Origin: UBA9160 sp035489755
GTDB taxonomy: Bacteria; Myxococcota_A; UBA9160
NCBI GenBank assembly: GCA_035489755.1
Contig: DATGZK010000044.1
Location: 1-64,000 of the forward strand
Reading direction: 5' to 3'
DNA: 64,000 bases
Shown here: one piece after another, positions 34,932 through 44,661 of the stretch
How positions within the stretch are numbered: position 1 is the first letter of the stretch
How the letters are laid out: each line of letters begins with the position of its first letter
The notes under the pieces: generated by a model
Databases searched by the model: none
Seen by the model: only the letters and a program-made list of their open reading frames with translations
What the model was told of the DNA's origin: nothing
Program-made: the position numbers and the translations under genes

Positions 34932-37706
34932 TTAGCGCAGCCGGCGAACGGCGAGCTCCGGTCGCGGCATGTGGCTCTCCAGACGAAGCTTCACATCCAC
35001 TGCCGTGACGCCTTCTTGAGACACGATCACCGGGTTGAGATCGAGTTCCGCGAGTTCGGGGACCTGCTCGGCAAAGCGCGCGACGCGGAGCAAGAAGTCC
35101 TCGAGCGCCGGGATGTTTGCAGGCGGCGTTCCTCGATAGCCGAAGAGCAGAGGCGAGGTCCTGAGTCCCCGGACCAGTTCCCCGGCATCGCGGTCCGTTA
35201 AGGGAAGGATGCGGAAGGCGCGGTCGTGAAGCAGCTCCACCGCGACCCCGCCGATTCCGAAGAGGACGAGAGGGCCAAAGCTTGGATCTTGTGTCACACC
35301 GATGATGGTTTCGATCCCCAACGCCACCATCGGTTGCACCAGGGCGCCGCCCATCCTTTCTCCGAGGCGTTCCCTCATTGCGAGAAATGCAGCGCGCACC
35401 TCATCGGGAGTCGCGAGGTCGAGGACCACGCCACCGACATTCGACTTGTGCACGAGCTGGGGATTGCCGGCCTTCAACACCACGCGACGTCCCAGTCTCC
35501 GTGCCGCCAAGACAGCTTCCTCGGCAGAAGCGGCGCGCTCAGTTGGAACCACCCGAATGCCGTAGCAGGCGAGGAGTGCGTGCGCCTCCTCGGCGGAGAG
35601 CCACAATCCCTTCGGTGCCGCGGCGACAGCCCGGTCGACGCAACGCCGCGCCGCAACCGCGTCGGTGCCCGGGAGAACGGCTTCGTGACCCGCCGGACGT
35701 GAACGCCATTCCGCGTAGGCCGCGGCGCGGGCGAGTGCATGGGCCGCCTGCTCGGGGAAGGCGAAGCACGGCACGCGAGGAGCGGTGCCGCTCTCGGCGC
35801 GCAGCGCGAGGGGGGATGGCTGCGTGCTGAGGAAGCTTGCGATGACGGGTCGCGGGCCGGCTGCGCGAGCCGATCGAGCAATGGCCTCCGCGACTTCCTC
35901 CGGCTGGCTCACGCGTGGGGGCGTGTACACGACCAGCAGCGCATCGATCCCCGGCTCGGCCAAAAGGAGCTGGATCGACGCTTCATAGTGTTGTGGGCTT
36001 GCAGCCGCCACCAAGTCTACGGGATTGCGGACGCCCGCCCCGGGCAGCAGAAGACGTCGGAGGCGATTCTGCGTCGCCAGGGGGAGCTCGGGCACGACGA
36101 GGCCGTTGCGTTCGCAGGCGTCGGCGGCCAGGATTCCTGGGCCACCCGAGTTGCCGACGATTGCCACGCGCCGGCCTGCCGGCAGCGGCTGGGTGGAAAA
36201 GAGCTCAGCGACATCGAACAAATCCTGCATCGAGTGCACTCGCACGATGCCCGCTTGAGCGCAAAGCGCGTCGACCGCAGCGTCGGGACTCGCCAGTGCC
36301 GCGGTGTGAGACGATGCACCCCGGCGACCGGCTTCTGAGATGCCGCCCTTTAACGCGACGATGGGCTTCGTACGTGAGATGCGGCGGGCCAGCCGCGCGA
36401 ACTTGCGGGGATTGCCGACGGCCTCGAGATAGAGGAGCACAACGTCGGTGTCCGGGTCTTCCTCCCAATACTGGAGAAGATCGTTTCCGCTCACGTCGGC
36501 CTTATTCCCGGCAGAGACAAAACTCGAGATTCCGAAGGCCCCTGTGGCCGCCGAGCGCTCGAGGATCGCGATGCCGAGTGCACCCGATTGGCTGAAGAAC
36601 CCCACGCGACCTGGCGCGGGCGCCGTCGGCGCGAATGTCGCGTTCATGCGCACGGCGGGCGCTGTGTTCGCGATCCCCATACAGTTTGGCCCCACCATTC
36701 GCATGCCATTCGCGCGTGCAAACGCGACGAGTTCGCGTTCTGCATTTGCGCCTGCTTCACCGCTTTCCGCGAAGCCCGCGCTAATCACCACGATCCCGTG
36801 AACCTGCTTCTCTGCACAATCCTCGATCACCCCGCGCACCTTCGGCGCGGGCACCGCGATCACGGCGAGGTCGACTGTGCCTGGGATCTCGATCACCCGG
36901 CGATACGCGGGCAAACCGAGCACGGTCTTGGCCTGCGGGTGGATGGGATAGAGCTTACCCCGATAGCCACCCGCGATCAGGTTGCGCAGAATTTCATGGC
37001 CGATTTTTCCGGGCTTGGATCCTGCGCCAACCACCGCGATGGTGTTCGGCGCGAGCAGGCGGGCTACGGACTCGGCTTCAGCCCGGTGCTCGCGCGCCTC
37101 CAGCTTCCCGCGCGATTCGGGCGTCGGGGCGATCGGGAACCGGATATGGACGGTGCCGTGGTCGGGTGCGGTTTCGAGCCGGTAGCCCGCGTTGCGAAAG
37201 ACTTGGAGCATCGAGCGGTTGTGTGGAAGGGTGTCGGCCGTGAAGCTCTCGATTCCGCGCGATCGCGCGATCTCGGCAAGGTGCTCGAGCAAGAGCGTGG
37301 CGAGCCCGCGCCCGTGGTGGGCATCGGCCACTGCGAAGGCGACCTCCGCTTCCTTCTTGCCCGGGGCCCGGTCGTAGCTCGCCATTGCGATTGCCTTGTC
37401 CCCGAGCAATGCAAGAAGCACCATGCGAGAGTCGTAGTCGACGTGGGTGAAGCGATGCAGTAGCGCATCGGGCAGGCGTTTGAGCGCGGAGAAGAAGCGG
37501 AGGTAGATCGATTCTTCGGAGAGTCCGGCATGGAAGCGAATGACCTCGCTGGCGTCGTCCGGTCGCACCGGCCGGATGTGGACGGGACGGCCGTCGGCCA
37601 GCACGGAGTCGCACTCCCACTGCGCAGGGTAGGCATCGGGCACTTCCGGCGGCGTCGCTGCTATGCGCTCGCCGAGCGGCGCGTCGGGCGTTTGCGGCCC
37701 TGCCAT
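34932..37706 (-). CDS. GNAT acetyltransferase fused to acyl-CoA synthetase (ADP-forming)-like domains (Pat type)
   Basis: 924 aa from ATG 37706 with AAGGAG 5 nt upstream. GNAT domain at about 35-200 (HIRPVRPDDASEVIRFHAGL; acetyl-CoA loop HHGRGLATLLLEHL), then a CoA-binding Rossmann domain from about 215 (IAVVGAGSKPGKIGHEILRN), a succinyl-CoA-ligase-like part (VNPVDLVAAAS-type NPVDL) and an ATP-grasp module at the C-terminus (VVLKAGNPQLVHKSNVGGVV; ELDLNPVIV). Pat/PatZ enzymes acetylate lysines, notably of acyl-CoA synthetases. Here the GNAT is N-terminal, the reverse of E. coli PatZ. Confidence 0.92.
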   Translation of the reverse strand: MAGPQTPDAPLGERIAATPPEVPDAYPAQWECDSVLADGRPVHIRPVRPDDASEVIRFHAGLSEESIYLRFFSALKRLPDALLHRFTHVDYDSRMVLLALLGDKAIAMASYDRAPGKKEAEVAFAVADAHHGRGLATLLLEHLAEIARSRGIESFTADTLPHNRSMLQVFRNAGYRLETAPDHGTVHIRFPIAPTPESRGKLEAREHRAEAESVARLLAPNTIAVVGAGSKPGKIGHEILRNLIAGGYRGKLYPIHPQAKTVLGLPAYRRVIEIPGTVDLAVIAVPAPKVRGVIEDCAEKQVHGIVVISAGFAESGEAGANAERELVAFARANGMRMVGPNCMGIANTAPAVRMNATFAPTAPAPGRVGFFSQSGALGIAILERSAATGAFGISSFVSAGNKADVSGNDLLQYWEEDPDTDVVLLYLEAVGNPRKFARLARRISRTKPIVALKGGISEAGRRGASSHTAALASPDAAVDALCAQAGIVRVHSMQDLFDVAELFSTQPLPAGRRVAIVGNSGGPGILAADACERNGLVVPELPLATQNRLRRLLLPGAGVRNPVDLVAAASPQHYEASIQLLLAEPGIDALLVVYTPPRVSQPEEVAEAIARSARAAGPRPVIASFLSTQPSPLALRAESGTAPRVPCFAFPEQAAHALARAAAYAEWRSRPAGHEAVLPGTDAVAARRCVDRAVAAAPKGLWLSAEEAHALLACYGIRVVPTERAASAEEAVLAARRLGRRVVLKAGNPQLVHKSNVGGVVLDLATPDEVRAAFLAMRERLGERMGGALVQPMVALGIETIIGVTQDPSFGPLVLFGIGGVAVELLHDRAFRILPLTDRDAGELVRGLRTSPLLFGYRGTPPANIPALEDFLLRVARFAEQVPELAELDLNPVIVSQEGVTAVDVKLRLESHMPRPELAVRRLR

Positions 37707-37759
37707 GGCGTCTCCTTCGGAGGCACTAGCTGATAGCACGCCTCGGACCCGTCGCTAAC

Positions 37760-38272
37760 ATGCCCCCGGTGCGCGGCCGCATTGAGGTCAATCGGGAGCT
37801 CCCGCCGGTTCCGATTCCGGCCTTCCTCTTGAACGAAATTTGGGCCCACGCGCTCGAGAGCGATCCTGAGGAGTGCTGTGGTCTCGTCTCGGGTGACGAC
37901 GTGCGCCGCTTTCGCCGTGTTCACCGCTGCCGCAACGAGATGACAGCGCTTCATGAACGAGATCCCATCACCTGGCCCCGCAACGGTCGCGAGGCGTTTC
38001 ACATGAACGAGCTCGACTATCTAAAAGTCCGGGATGAAGCGGAGGGCCGGGGCGAACGCGTGACGGCCGTGTATCATTCTCATGTCGGACCTGGCGCTTA
38101 TTTTTCGGAAATGGACCAGGAATTCGCCGCCCGCTCCGACTTCCCATTCCCCTCTGCAGACCACATTGTGATCGCGGTGTTTGGGGGTAGTGTGATCGGC
38201 CAAGGAATCTTCCAGCGAGACGGGCGCACGGGAAGCTTCCGGGGCAGTCTGCTCGTTGCGGCGGCACCGTGA
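37760..38272 (+). CDS. JAMM/MPN-domain metallopeptidase
   Basis: 170 aa. The zinc motif is complete: Glu38 (DPEECCG), His106 and His108 in YHSHVGPGAYFSEMD with Ser116 and Asp119. Length and layout fit bacterial JAMM peptidases (Mov34/CSN5/RadC-like single domain) that cut the C-terminal tail of sulfur-carrier or ubiquitin-like proteins. The stop overlaps the next start as GTGA. ATP sulfurylase lies just downstream, but no ThiS/MoaD-type protein is near, so the substrate is unknown. Confidence 0.85.
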   Translation: MPPVRGRIEVNRELPPVPIPAFLLNEIWAHALESDPEECCGLVSGDDVRRFRRVHRCRNEMTALHERDPITWPRNGREAFHMNELDYLKVRDEAEGRGERVTAVYHSHVGPGAYFSEMDQEFAARSDFPFPSADHIVIAVFGGSVIGQGIFQRDGRTGSFRGSLLVAAAP

Positions 38273-39291
38273 TTGTGCCCAAACGCGTGCTCGCTGCGAT
38301 GACCGCGGCGGGCCTTCTTCTCGAGGGGGCATGTGCAGGGGGCGTCCGCACCCAAGACCTGCCCGAGAGTCCGCTTGCCCTCTTGCACCGGACGGCGGAT
38401 GAAGCCCGGCGTCGCGCCGAGATCGTAAACGAGGCCAGCGGCAAGGGCCCCAGCACACCGACCGGATTTTTCCGCCCCTCCGACGTGCAAAAGATTCTTG
38501 GCAAAGACGTGAACGCGGAGTTCGCGGATCTCTCCGGCCATCTCTCGATGCTCAATCCACGTACGGGCGAGATCAAAGTGGTGGACTCGGCGCCAAAGGG
38601 GGCGGAACCGATGGCCTACTCGCCCGACCGCCAGCAGCTCGTGTTCCGGGTCCGGCGAACCGACTCCATGCAGCTTATGCTCCTCGACATCGGTCGCAAC
38701 AGACTCCAGCCCCTGACGCCTTCGGACGTCTTCGCGACTTCGGGCGCCCTGGCGAGCGACGGGCGCTTGGTCTACAGCGCGATCCGCAAGGCGGATACGG
38801 GGCCGACCATGCGCCTTTTCCTGCAGTCGCCCGGCGCAGGCGCGGCTCGCCCCTTGACGGGGGGACCGGCCGATGGAACTCCGGTCTTCTCTCCGGATGG
38901 AAGCCTGGTGGTTTTTGTCACCCATAATAAGGAGGGCGCCGATGAGATCGCGCGTCTTGATCCGCGAGAAGATGACCCCGTGACGCGGATCATCGCCCGG
39001 GGGCGCGACCCGGTCTTCGTGCCAGACGGCACGTGGATCGTCTACAGCGCCCTGGTCGGCCGAGAACATCACTTGTGGAAGATGAGACCCGACGGATCCG
39101 GAAAGCTTCCTCTCGGTGCCGGGCCTACGGAGACGAAAGATGAGGTCCACCCCGCCGTGTCGCCGGACGGAAACTTCGTTGCCTATGTCTCCGAACTGGA
39201 GGGGCGGAGCTACCTGCGCGTGCGACGCATCGATGGCACAGGGGACCGCTCGTTGCTCGACGAGGGTGACGGTGCCTGGCCGGTTTGGTAG
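38269..39291 (+). CDS. TolB-like beta-propeller lipoprotein
   Basis: 340 aa from GTG 38269, overlapping the JAMM gene by 4 bp. A signal peptide with VLAAMTAAGLLLEGAC suggests a lipoprotein (Cys22, imperfect lipobox). Five or six PD40-type blades follow: AYSPDRQQLVFRV, LASDGRLVYSAI, PVFSPDGSLVVFVTH, FVPDGTWIVYSAL, PAVSPDGNFVAYVSE, as in TolB and its relatives. It is probably a periplasmic scaffold. The coupling to a cytoplasmic-looking peptidase is unusual. Confidence 0.82.
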   Translation: MIVPKRVLAAMTAAGLLLEGACAGGVRTQDLPESPLALLHRTADEARRRAEIVNEASGKGPSTPTGFFRPSDVQKILGKDVNAEFADLSGHLSMLNPRTGEIKVVDSAPKGAEPMAYSPDRQQLVFRVRRTDSMQLMLLDIGRNRLQPLTPSDVFATSGALASDGRLVYSAIRKADTGPTMRLFLQSPGAGAARPLTGGPADGTPVFSPDGSLVVFVTHNKEGADEIARLDPREDDPVTRIIARGRDPVFVPDGTWIVYSALVGREHHLWKMRPDGSGKLPLGAGPTETKDEVHPAVSPDGNFVAYVSELEGRSYLRVRRIDGTGDRSLLDEGDGAWPVW

Positions 39292-39340
39292 GAATGCGCC
39301 CCATTCGTGAGGATGCGGAAACCACAGGAGCTCATCCCCG

Positions 39341-40633
39341 ATGTCGACCCAGCGCCATGCCAATGATTTGGTACCCGTGCACGGGGGTCTCCTTGAGCCG
39401 GTGGATTGCGTGGTCCCCCTCAAACACCGCAAGCTCTTCCTCACAGAGGCTGAGAAACTCCCCTCTGTACGCGTTACGAAGGCCGACCTTTCCACGGTAT
39501 ATCGACTCTCGGACGGAGCCCTCTCCCCCCTGCAAGGACCGATGGATGCGGAGACGTGGCACCGCGTCCTAGACAAAGGTTCGATCCACGGGGGGGATGG
39601 CGGCTGCTACGCCTGGACGATCCCCATCGCGCTGCCTGTCGCCGACGACGAGGTGCGCGCCCTGCGCCGCGGCGGGTCGGCCGCCTTGCGAAGTGAGGAG
39701 GGCACCATCGTTGCGATCCTCGACGAAGTGGAGGTCTACCCCTGGGACAAAGCCAAGTACGTAAGCATCGTCTATGGAACGGACCGCTTCGACCATCCCG
39801 GAGGTCGCATGGTGCAGGACGATCCACGCGGAAAACTCGCGGGGGGACGCGTCCGGGCGCTGCCGCAACCCCTCCACCCCGAGTATGGCGAATACATGAT
39901 GTCGCCCCGCCTCGTGCGGGCGCTTGTGCGCGAGCGCAAATGGGAGTGCGCCCTCGCGTTCCAGACGCGCAATCCCTTACACCGCGCCCATGAGTATGCG
40001 CTGGTGGCGGGCGCGGAACGGCTTACCCGAGAAGGGTATTTCACCGGCGTGGTCTTGAACCCGCTGGTCGGCGAGCTCAAAGGCGACGACGTTCCGGCAG
40101 CCATCCGAATGCGGGCCTACCGCATGCTTCATGATCGCCGCCTGCTCGGCGAAGGGGACAAGGACGCAGCGCTCTGGGAGTCGGTCGGCTACGACCTCGC
40201 AGACGTCTTCGAGCTGATCGGCCTTGACATGAGAATGTTCTATGGAGGGCCGAAGGAAGCGGTCATGCACGCCATCTATCGCCAAAACTACGGCTTCAGC
40301 CATCTGGTGATCGGCCGCAAGCACGCCGACGCGCCGTTCGACGACGGTAAGCCTATCTGGGGCGACTTCGACGCACAGCAGATCTTCGATGAGCTGGAAG
40401 GCGAGCTTCACGTTCGACCCGTGAAGGTTGGTTTCGCCGCGTACTACGAGTCGCTGGGTCGTGTGGACCTCACCGAGAACCATCCCAACGAAAAGCCGGT
40501 CACGGTGAGCGGTACCCAGGTTCGGCTGCAGCTCCAGAGCGGGCAGAGGCCGGATCCTCGGATCTTGCGCCCTGAGGTCGCGGATGTCCTGATCGAAGCC
40601 TACCGTGGCCTCTCTCAAGCAGGAGCGGGCTAG
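39341..40633 (+). CDS. sat: Sulfate adenylyltransferase (ATP sulfurylase)
   Basis: 430 aa. It makes adenosine 5'-phosphosulfate from ATP and sulfate, or the reverse in sulfur oxidisers. Nucleotide-binding motifs QTRNPLHRAHEY (from residue 208) and GRKHAD (about 325) are present, with KLFLTEAEKLPS and DVFELIGLDMRMFYG between and around. It is the single-subunit Sat, not CysD/CysN. No APS reductase or APS kinase is next to it, so assimilation versus dissimilation cannot be told. Confidence 0.95.
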   Translation: MSTQRHANDLVPVHGGLLEPVDCVVPLKHRKLFLTEAEKLPSVRVTKADLSTVYRLSDGALSPLQGPMDAETWHRVLDKGSIHGGDGGCYAWTIPIALPVADDEVRALRRGGSAALRSEEGTIVAILDEVEVYPWDKAKYVSIVYGTDRFDHPGGRMVQDDPRGKLAGGRVRALPQPLHPEYGEYMMSPRLVRALVRERKWECALAFQTRNPLHRAHEYALVAGAERLTREGYFTGVVLNPLVGELKGDDVPAAIRMRAYRMLHDRRLLGEGDKDAALWESVGYDLADVFELIGLDMRMFYGGPKEAVMHAIYRQNYGFSHLVIGRKHADAPFDDGKPIWGDFDAQQIFDELEGELHVRPVKVGFAAYYESLGRVDLTENHPNEKPVTVSGTQVRLQLQSGQRPDPRILRPEVADVLIEAYRGLSQAGAG

Positions 40634-42351
40634 GGAGCTGCGGCCGCCGTCGGAATCCGGGCTCCGACGTAGCCCGGCGCAACCGGGACCACAGGCGCAC
40701 TGTACTTTTGCGCGAGTGCTTCGAGCTCATGCTGGCCCGACTCGTCCGCGAGCAGGAACAGGGGACGCTTGCGCTCGGCAACCCTTGTTTCGAGTTCGCT
40801 GCCGCGCACCAGGCTCCGCGGCCAAGGGTCACCCCGCTCGAGTGCGAACTTCACGTAGTTGCTGGAGAGTTCGGAGCCCGTCTCCGTGACCACGGTAATT
40901 GTTTGCCCGAGATAGAAGGGAAGGGAGATCGGGAAACATCGCACACACACGATCTCCGCCCCCTGCGCAAGCAAATCCACCGCTGTCGCAAGGGACCGTG
41001 CAGAGCGCCGCTCGGCCACGCGTGCCCACGGCCCGAACCCGATCAGGACGACGGCCAGGGGCAGTATGGTGAAGGCCGCAAACGCGATCCGTGCGCTGCG
41101 AGTACGCCACGCGCCGATCGCGAGACCTGCCGCCAGGACGAACGCTCCGACCAGGTAGACCGAGCGCTGGATGAGCTCCTCCACCACCATCGCGTCGAGC
41201 TGGCTGGCGGCCTGGCCCAGCTGCGGCACCGAGACGGCGAGGACGAGCGCAGCTGCGAGTCCCAGCGAGAAGATTCCAAGCGCAAAACTTGCGCGCGCGA
41301 GGGCTTTCGCGATGGCGGCGCGCGAGTCCTTGGAGATCGCTGCCTCGAAGCAGCGCGAGGCTAGCAGCGCAATCGGCACCGCAACGATGAGGAGGTATCC
41401 AGGCCGCTTCGAATGGGAGAGAGAGAAGAAGATGAGGACCACAGCAATCCAAATTAGGCACAGACGCTCGATGGCCTCGAGCTGCCGGTATGCGCGCAGC
41501 GCGCGGAGCAGCGGATCCGCCAAGAAGAGACTCCACGGAAAGAATCCGCCGAGGAGAACCGCGGGGTAGAAGTAGAAGGGCTGGTCGCGGTGAAACTCGT
41601 CCGTTGTGAAGCGCAGGATTGACTCGTGGACGACTCCGTAGGAGGGGAAGTCGGGATAGAGGTAAGAAACACCGAGAAACCAGGGAAGAACAACCGCGCC
41701 GAGGACGAGGAAGTTTCGCACACCGAAGAGCCTCCGAAGGGCATCTCGCCGGCCTTCTAAGAGGAAGAACGCACTCAAGATGAGTGCAGGAACGACGAAG
41801 CCCACGGGTCCCTTGACGAGGGTCGCGATGCCCGCTGCCAACGCGCCCGCGGCATGCCAGCGAGCGCGCAGAAGACCGGGAAACATCTCCGCGCAATAGG
41901 CAGCTAGGATGGCGGCGCTGATGAAGAACGTGAGCGCCGAATCGAAGATCACAAGCCGCGAGTACATGATGAAAAGGGGGCTCGTAGAAACCATGATAGT
42001 CGCCATCGCCGCACGCTCGGCCGTGTACTGGCGCTGGCACAGGCCGTAGACAAGCCCGAGCGTGCACAGCCCGAACAGGGCGGAGGGCAAGCGCGCCGCC
42101 CACTCAGACTCCCCGAACGAGCTCAGCGAGAGTGCCACGACCTTGAAATAGAAGGCGGGCTTGTCCAAATAGGGGACATCGTTCAAGGTGGGGATCAGCC
42201 ACGATCCCGACCTCTCCATCTCCCGCGCGACCTCGGCGTTCCGGCCCTCGTCCGGCTGGACGAGGGGGTATCCGCCCAAATGCCAGAGCAGGGCGACCGT
42301 TGCGACAGCAATGGCGGCGAGGAGCCAGAACTTTTGGACGCGCGTCGCCAT
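40630..42351 (-). CDS. GT39-type (ArnT-like) glycosyltransferase
   Basis: 573 aa with about 11-13 transmembrane helices. The first periplasmic loop has the PDEGRNAEVAREM motif with the catalytic acidic residues of PMT/ArnT enzymes and the following DVPYLDKPAFYFKVVALSL. ArnT-like enzymes move sugars from polyprenyl phosphate to lipid A or protein in the periplasm. The stop overlaps the sat stop (convergent, 4 bp). It is divergent from the asparagine-synthetase gene. Confidence 0.9.
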   Translation of the reverse strand: MATRVQKFWLLAAIAVATVALLWHLGGYPLVQPDEGRNAEVAREMERSGSWLIPTLNDVPYLDKPAFYFKVVALSLSSFGESEWAARLPSALFGLCTLGLVYGLCQRQYTAERAAMATIMVSTSPLFIMYSRLVIFDSALTFFISAAILAAYCAEMFPGLLRARWHAAGALAAGIATLVKGPVGFVVPALILSAFFLLEGRRDALRRLFGVRNFLVLGAVVLPWFLGVSYLYPDFPSYGVVHESILRFTTDEFHRDQPFYFYPAVLLGGFFPWSLFLADPLLRALRAYRQLEAIERLCLIWIAVVLIFFSLSHSKRPGYLLIVAVPIALLASRCFEAAISKDSRAAIAKALARASFALGIFSLGLAAALVLAVSVPQLGQAASQLDAMVVEELIQRSVYLVGAFVLAAGLAIGAWRTRSARIAFAAFTILPLAVVLIGFGPWARVAERRSARSLATAVDLLAQGAEIVCVRCFPISLPFYLGQTITVVTETGSELSSNYVKFALERGDPWPRSLVRGSELETRVAERKRPLFLLADESGQHELEALAQKYSAPVVPVAPGYVGARIPTAAAAP

Positions 42352-42624
42352 CGCTCGCTGCGGGCCTCTCGCAATAGAGAGCTATTGTGAAGCTCAGGTG
42401 AAGAGCCTGGCTCGAGACTGCTTGGGGTTGCGCCAGTCCTTCGCCAATCTCCAAAGGTTGTTCTACAGGGCTTGGCAAATCAAGCCGCTGAAGACTCCGG
42501 CGGGGGGAACTCGAGGCGAAAGCGACCGCGGAGCGGTTGCGCGACGCGCACCTGCGGTGGCCGGCGAGGGATGGCGAGGTGTATGTGAGATCTTGGACCT
42601 TTGACGCGGCTGGGCCCACCTGAC

Positions 42625-44502
42625 ATGTGCGGCATCTGCGGAGTCGTTCGGTTTGGACGCGACCTTGATGACACCGCGGTGCCTCAAGTTTCGCGCATGC
42701 TGGATGCCCTGGCCCATCGCGGCCCCGACGACTCCGGCTCGGAGCGGCGTGCACGCGCCGCGATCGGTGCCACCCGGCTCATAATCCGCGCCCCAGGCGA
42801 TGGAATACAGCCCATCGTCGGGGGGGGAGTCATCGCGGTCTGCAACGGGGAGATTGATAACCATCAAGAGCTGCGCGAATGGCTCGCCGGACGCGGTCGT
42901 ATCGTCACGGGGAGATCTGACGTCGCCATCCTGCCAGCGCTCTATGCAGAGCTCGGTGACGCCTTCGTTGAGCGCCTCATCGGGGCCTTCGCGCTCGCAA
43001 TCTGGGACGGTGACCGCGAACGGCTCGTCCTGGCCCGGGACCGTGCGGGTGAGCGGCCGGTCTTCTTCGAAGCCACGGCAGACGGCCTCCGCTTCGCGAG
43101 CGAACTGCGCGCCCTCGCGGCGGCGGAGCCTCGCAAGCCGCAGATGTCTCCCACGGCCCTGCGCGACTACTTGGAGCTCGGCTATTTCCCCGCTCCACAA
43201 ACCGCGTTCGCGGGGATCAAGAAGGTTCGCCCCGGGCATCTCCTGGTCGCCGACGCGGCGGGCATTCAAGAGCGCTCCTATTGGCGCTGGAACCTCGCGA
43301 CGACACCGAAGCGGGTGCCCTCTGTCGAGGGCTTTGACGCGGTTTTCCGGACTGCAGTGCAGCGCCAGACCGACGTGGATGTGAATTTCGGCATCTTCTT
43401 GAGCGGCGGCGTCGACTCCTCCCTCGTGGCGGCAGTCGCGCGCTCCCTCCACCCGACACGCTCGCTCCCTGGCTATTGCGTGAGATTCGGGGATGCCTCG
43501 TTTGATGAGGGTGCCTTCGCCGAGGAAGTTGCAGGTCAGCTCAAAATGGAGCTCGTGTCCGAGTGGATCCGACCCGAAGACGTCCCCGCGTCGATCGCGG
43601 AGCTTGTGCGAGGCGTGGGCGAACCGCTCGCCGACCCGGCCTGGCTTCCGACGGCAGTCCTCGCGCGCCGCGCGCGCCGCGACATCACAATGGCGCTCGT
43701 GGGGGAAGGCGCGGACGAACTGTTTGGAGGCTATCCGACCTACCCCGGGGCGCGAATTGCGCCGCGCTATCACCAGCTGCCCTTGCGGGTCCGGCGTGGG
43801 ATCAAGTGGCTCGTCGACCGGATCCCGGTGAGCGAAAAGAAGGTGACGCTTTCGTCTTTGCTCAAGCGGTTTGTCGCCGGCGAGAGCCTTCCTGGGATGG
43901 TGCGGCACAGATCCTGGGTATCGCACGCCGACCCTTCCATCCTCGAGGCGATCGGCGTGCGCCTTCCCCGAACGATAGAAGCCGACTCGAGCATCGGGAG
44001 TGCGGTCGATCTTGCTCAGCAGTGGGACTTTGAAGTAGCGCTCGGGGAGGGCCTCCTTACCAAGTCCGATCGCGCAGGGATGGCTTCGGCCCTCGAACTT
44101 CGTGCGCCATTCCTGGACCTCGCCGTGCTCGAGTTCGCCGCATCGCTGCCTGTGGGATCCAGAGTCTCAGGACTCTCGACGAAGCTTTTTCTGAAGCGCT
44201 ATGCGCAGCGCTATCTCCCTCGCCGGATCGTTCACCGGCGAAAGCGCGGCCTCTCCGTGCCGATTGCCGGGTGGCTGCGCCGTCCTCTATTCGACTGGGC
44301 GGAGAAGCGCCTGGGCGCGGGTCTGCTCGAACTGCTCGGTCTCGACGGCAGGCGGGCACTGGCCCTCTTAAGCGATCACCGCAGCTCCAGAGCGGACCAT
44401 GCCCGGCTTCTCTGGGCACTGCTCGTCCTGGCAGAGTGGGTGGAGTGGGCATCGGCGGAAGGCGTCTCAAAAGGCAGCGACAGGGCAGGATCTGCGGCCT
44501 AG
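42625..44502 (+). CDS. asnB: Asparagine synthetase (glutamine-hydrolysing), AsnB family
   Basis: 625 aa from ATG 42625 so that Cys2 is the N-terminal nucleophile (MCGICGVVRFG). The Ntn glutaminase domain has LAHRGPDDSG and VAVCNGEI-type VIAVCNGEIDNHQELR; the synthetase domain has the PP-loop LSGGVDSSLVAAVA, then ALVGEGADELFGGYPTY and the C-terminal RAPFLDLAVLEFAASL. It converts Asp to Asn, or amidates a sugar carboxylate in surface-polymer clusters. Neighbouring GT39 and the distant flippase make the second role possible. An upstream ATG at 42601 would block the Cys2. Confidence 0.93.
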   Translation: MCGICGVVRFGRDLDDTAVPQVSRMLDALAHRGPDDSGSERRARAAIGATRLIIRAPGDGIQPIVGGGVIAVCNGEIDNHQELREWLAGRGRIVTGRSDVAILPALYAELGDAFVERLIGAFALAIWDGDRERLVLARDRAGERPVFFEATADGLRFASELRALAAAEPRKPQMSPTALRDYLELGYFPAPQTAFAGIKKVRPGHLLVADAAGIQERSYWRWNLATTPKRVPSVEGFDAVFRTAVQRQTDVDVNFGIFLSGGVDSSLVAAVARSLHPTRSLPGYCVRFGDASFDEGAFAEEVAGQLKMELVSEWIRPEDVPASIAELVRGVGEPLADPAWLPTAVLARRARRDITMALVGEGADELFGGYPTYPGARIAPRYHQLPLRVRRGIKWLVDRIPVSEKKVTLSSLLKRFVAGESLPGMVRHRSWVSHADPSILEAIGVRLPRTIEADSSIGSAVDLAQQWDFEVALGEGLLTKSDRAGMASALELRAPFLDLAVLEFAASLPVGSRVSGLSTKLFLKRYAQRYLPRRIVHRRKRGLSVPIAGWLRRPLFDWAEKRLGAGLLELLGLDGRRALALLSDHRSSRADHARLLWALLVLAEWVEWASAEGVSKGSDRAGSAA

Positions 44503-44661
44503 ATACCGGTCCAGCAAAGAGGCTTGTCGGAAACTCAGCGTCTCCGCAGCCTCCTTCACCTGCGTGGAGTCCTCGGGGGCGTGGCTTTCACCGGCGCTCT
44601 CACTCGGCGAGCGAGTTGCGGAGCGCGCGACTTCGAGGGCCTTTCTGTCCTCCTCTCTCAT
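44467..44661 (-). CDS. Small hypothetical protein antisense to the asnB end (candidate)
   Basis: 64 aa starting MREEDRKALEVARSATRSPS with a Glu/Ser-rich middle and TLSFRQASLLDRYLGRRS near the end. Its composition is more natural than the usual shadow frames, but its last 36 nt lie antisense to asnB and no ribosome-binding site is evident. No family recognised. Confidence 0.25.
   Translation of the reverse strand: MREEDRKALEVARSATRSPSESAGESHAPEDSTQVKEAAETLSFRQASLLDRYLGRRSCPVAAF

Noticed and set aside
38098..39576. 492-codon minus-strand ORF opposite the JAMM/propeller/sat genes
   Set aside because: Spans three plus-strand genes in antisense and has no domain signature.
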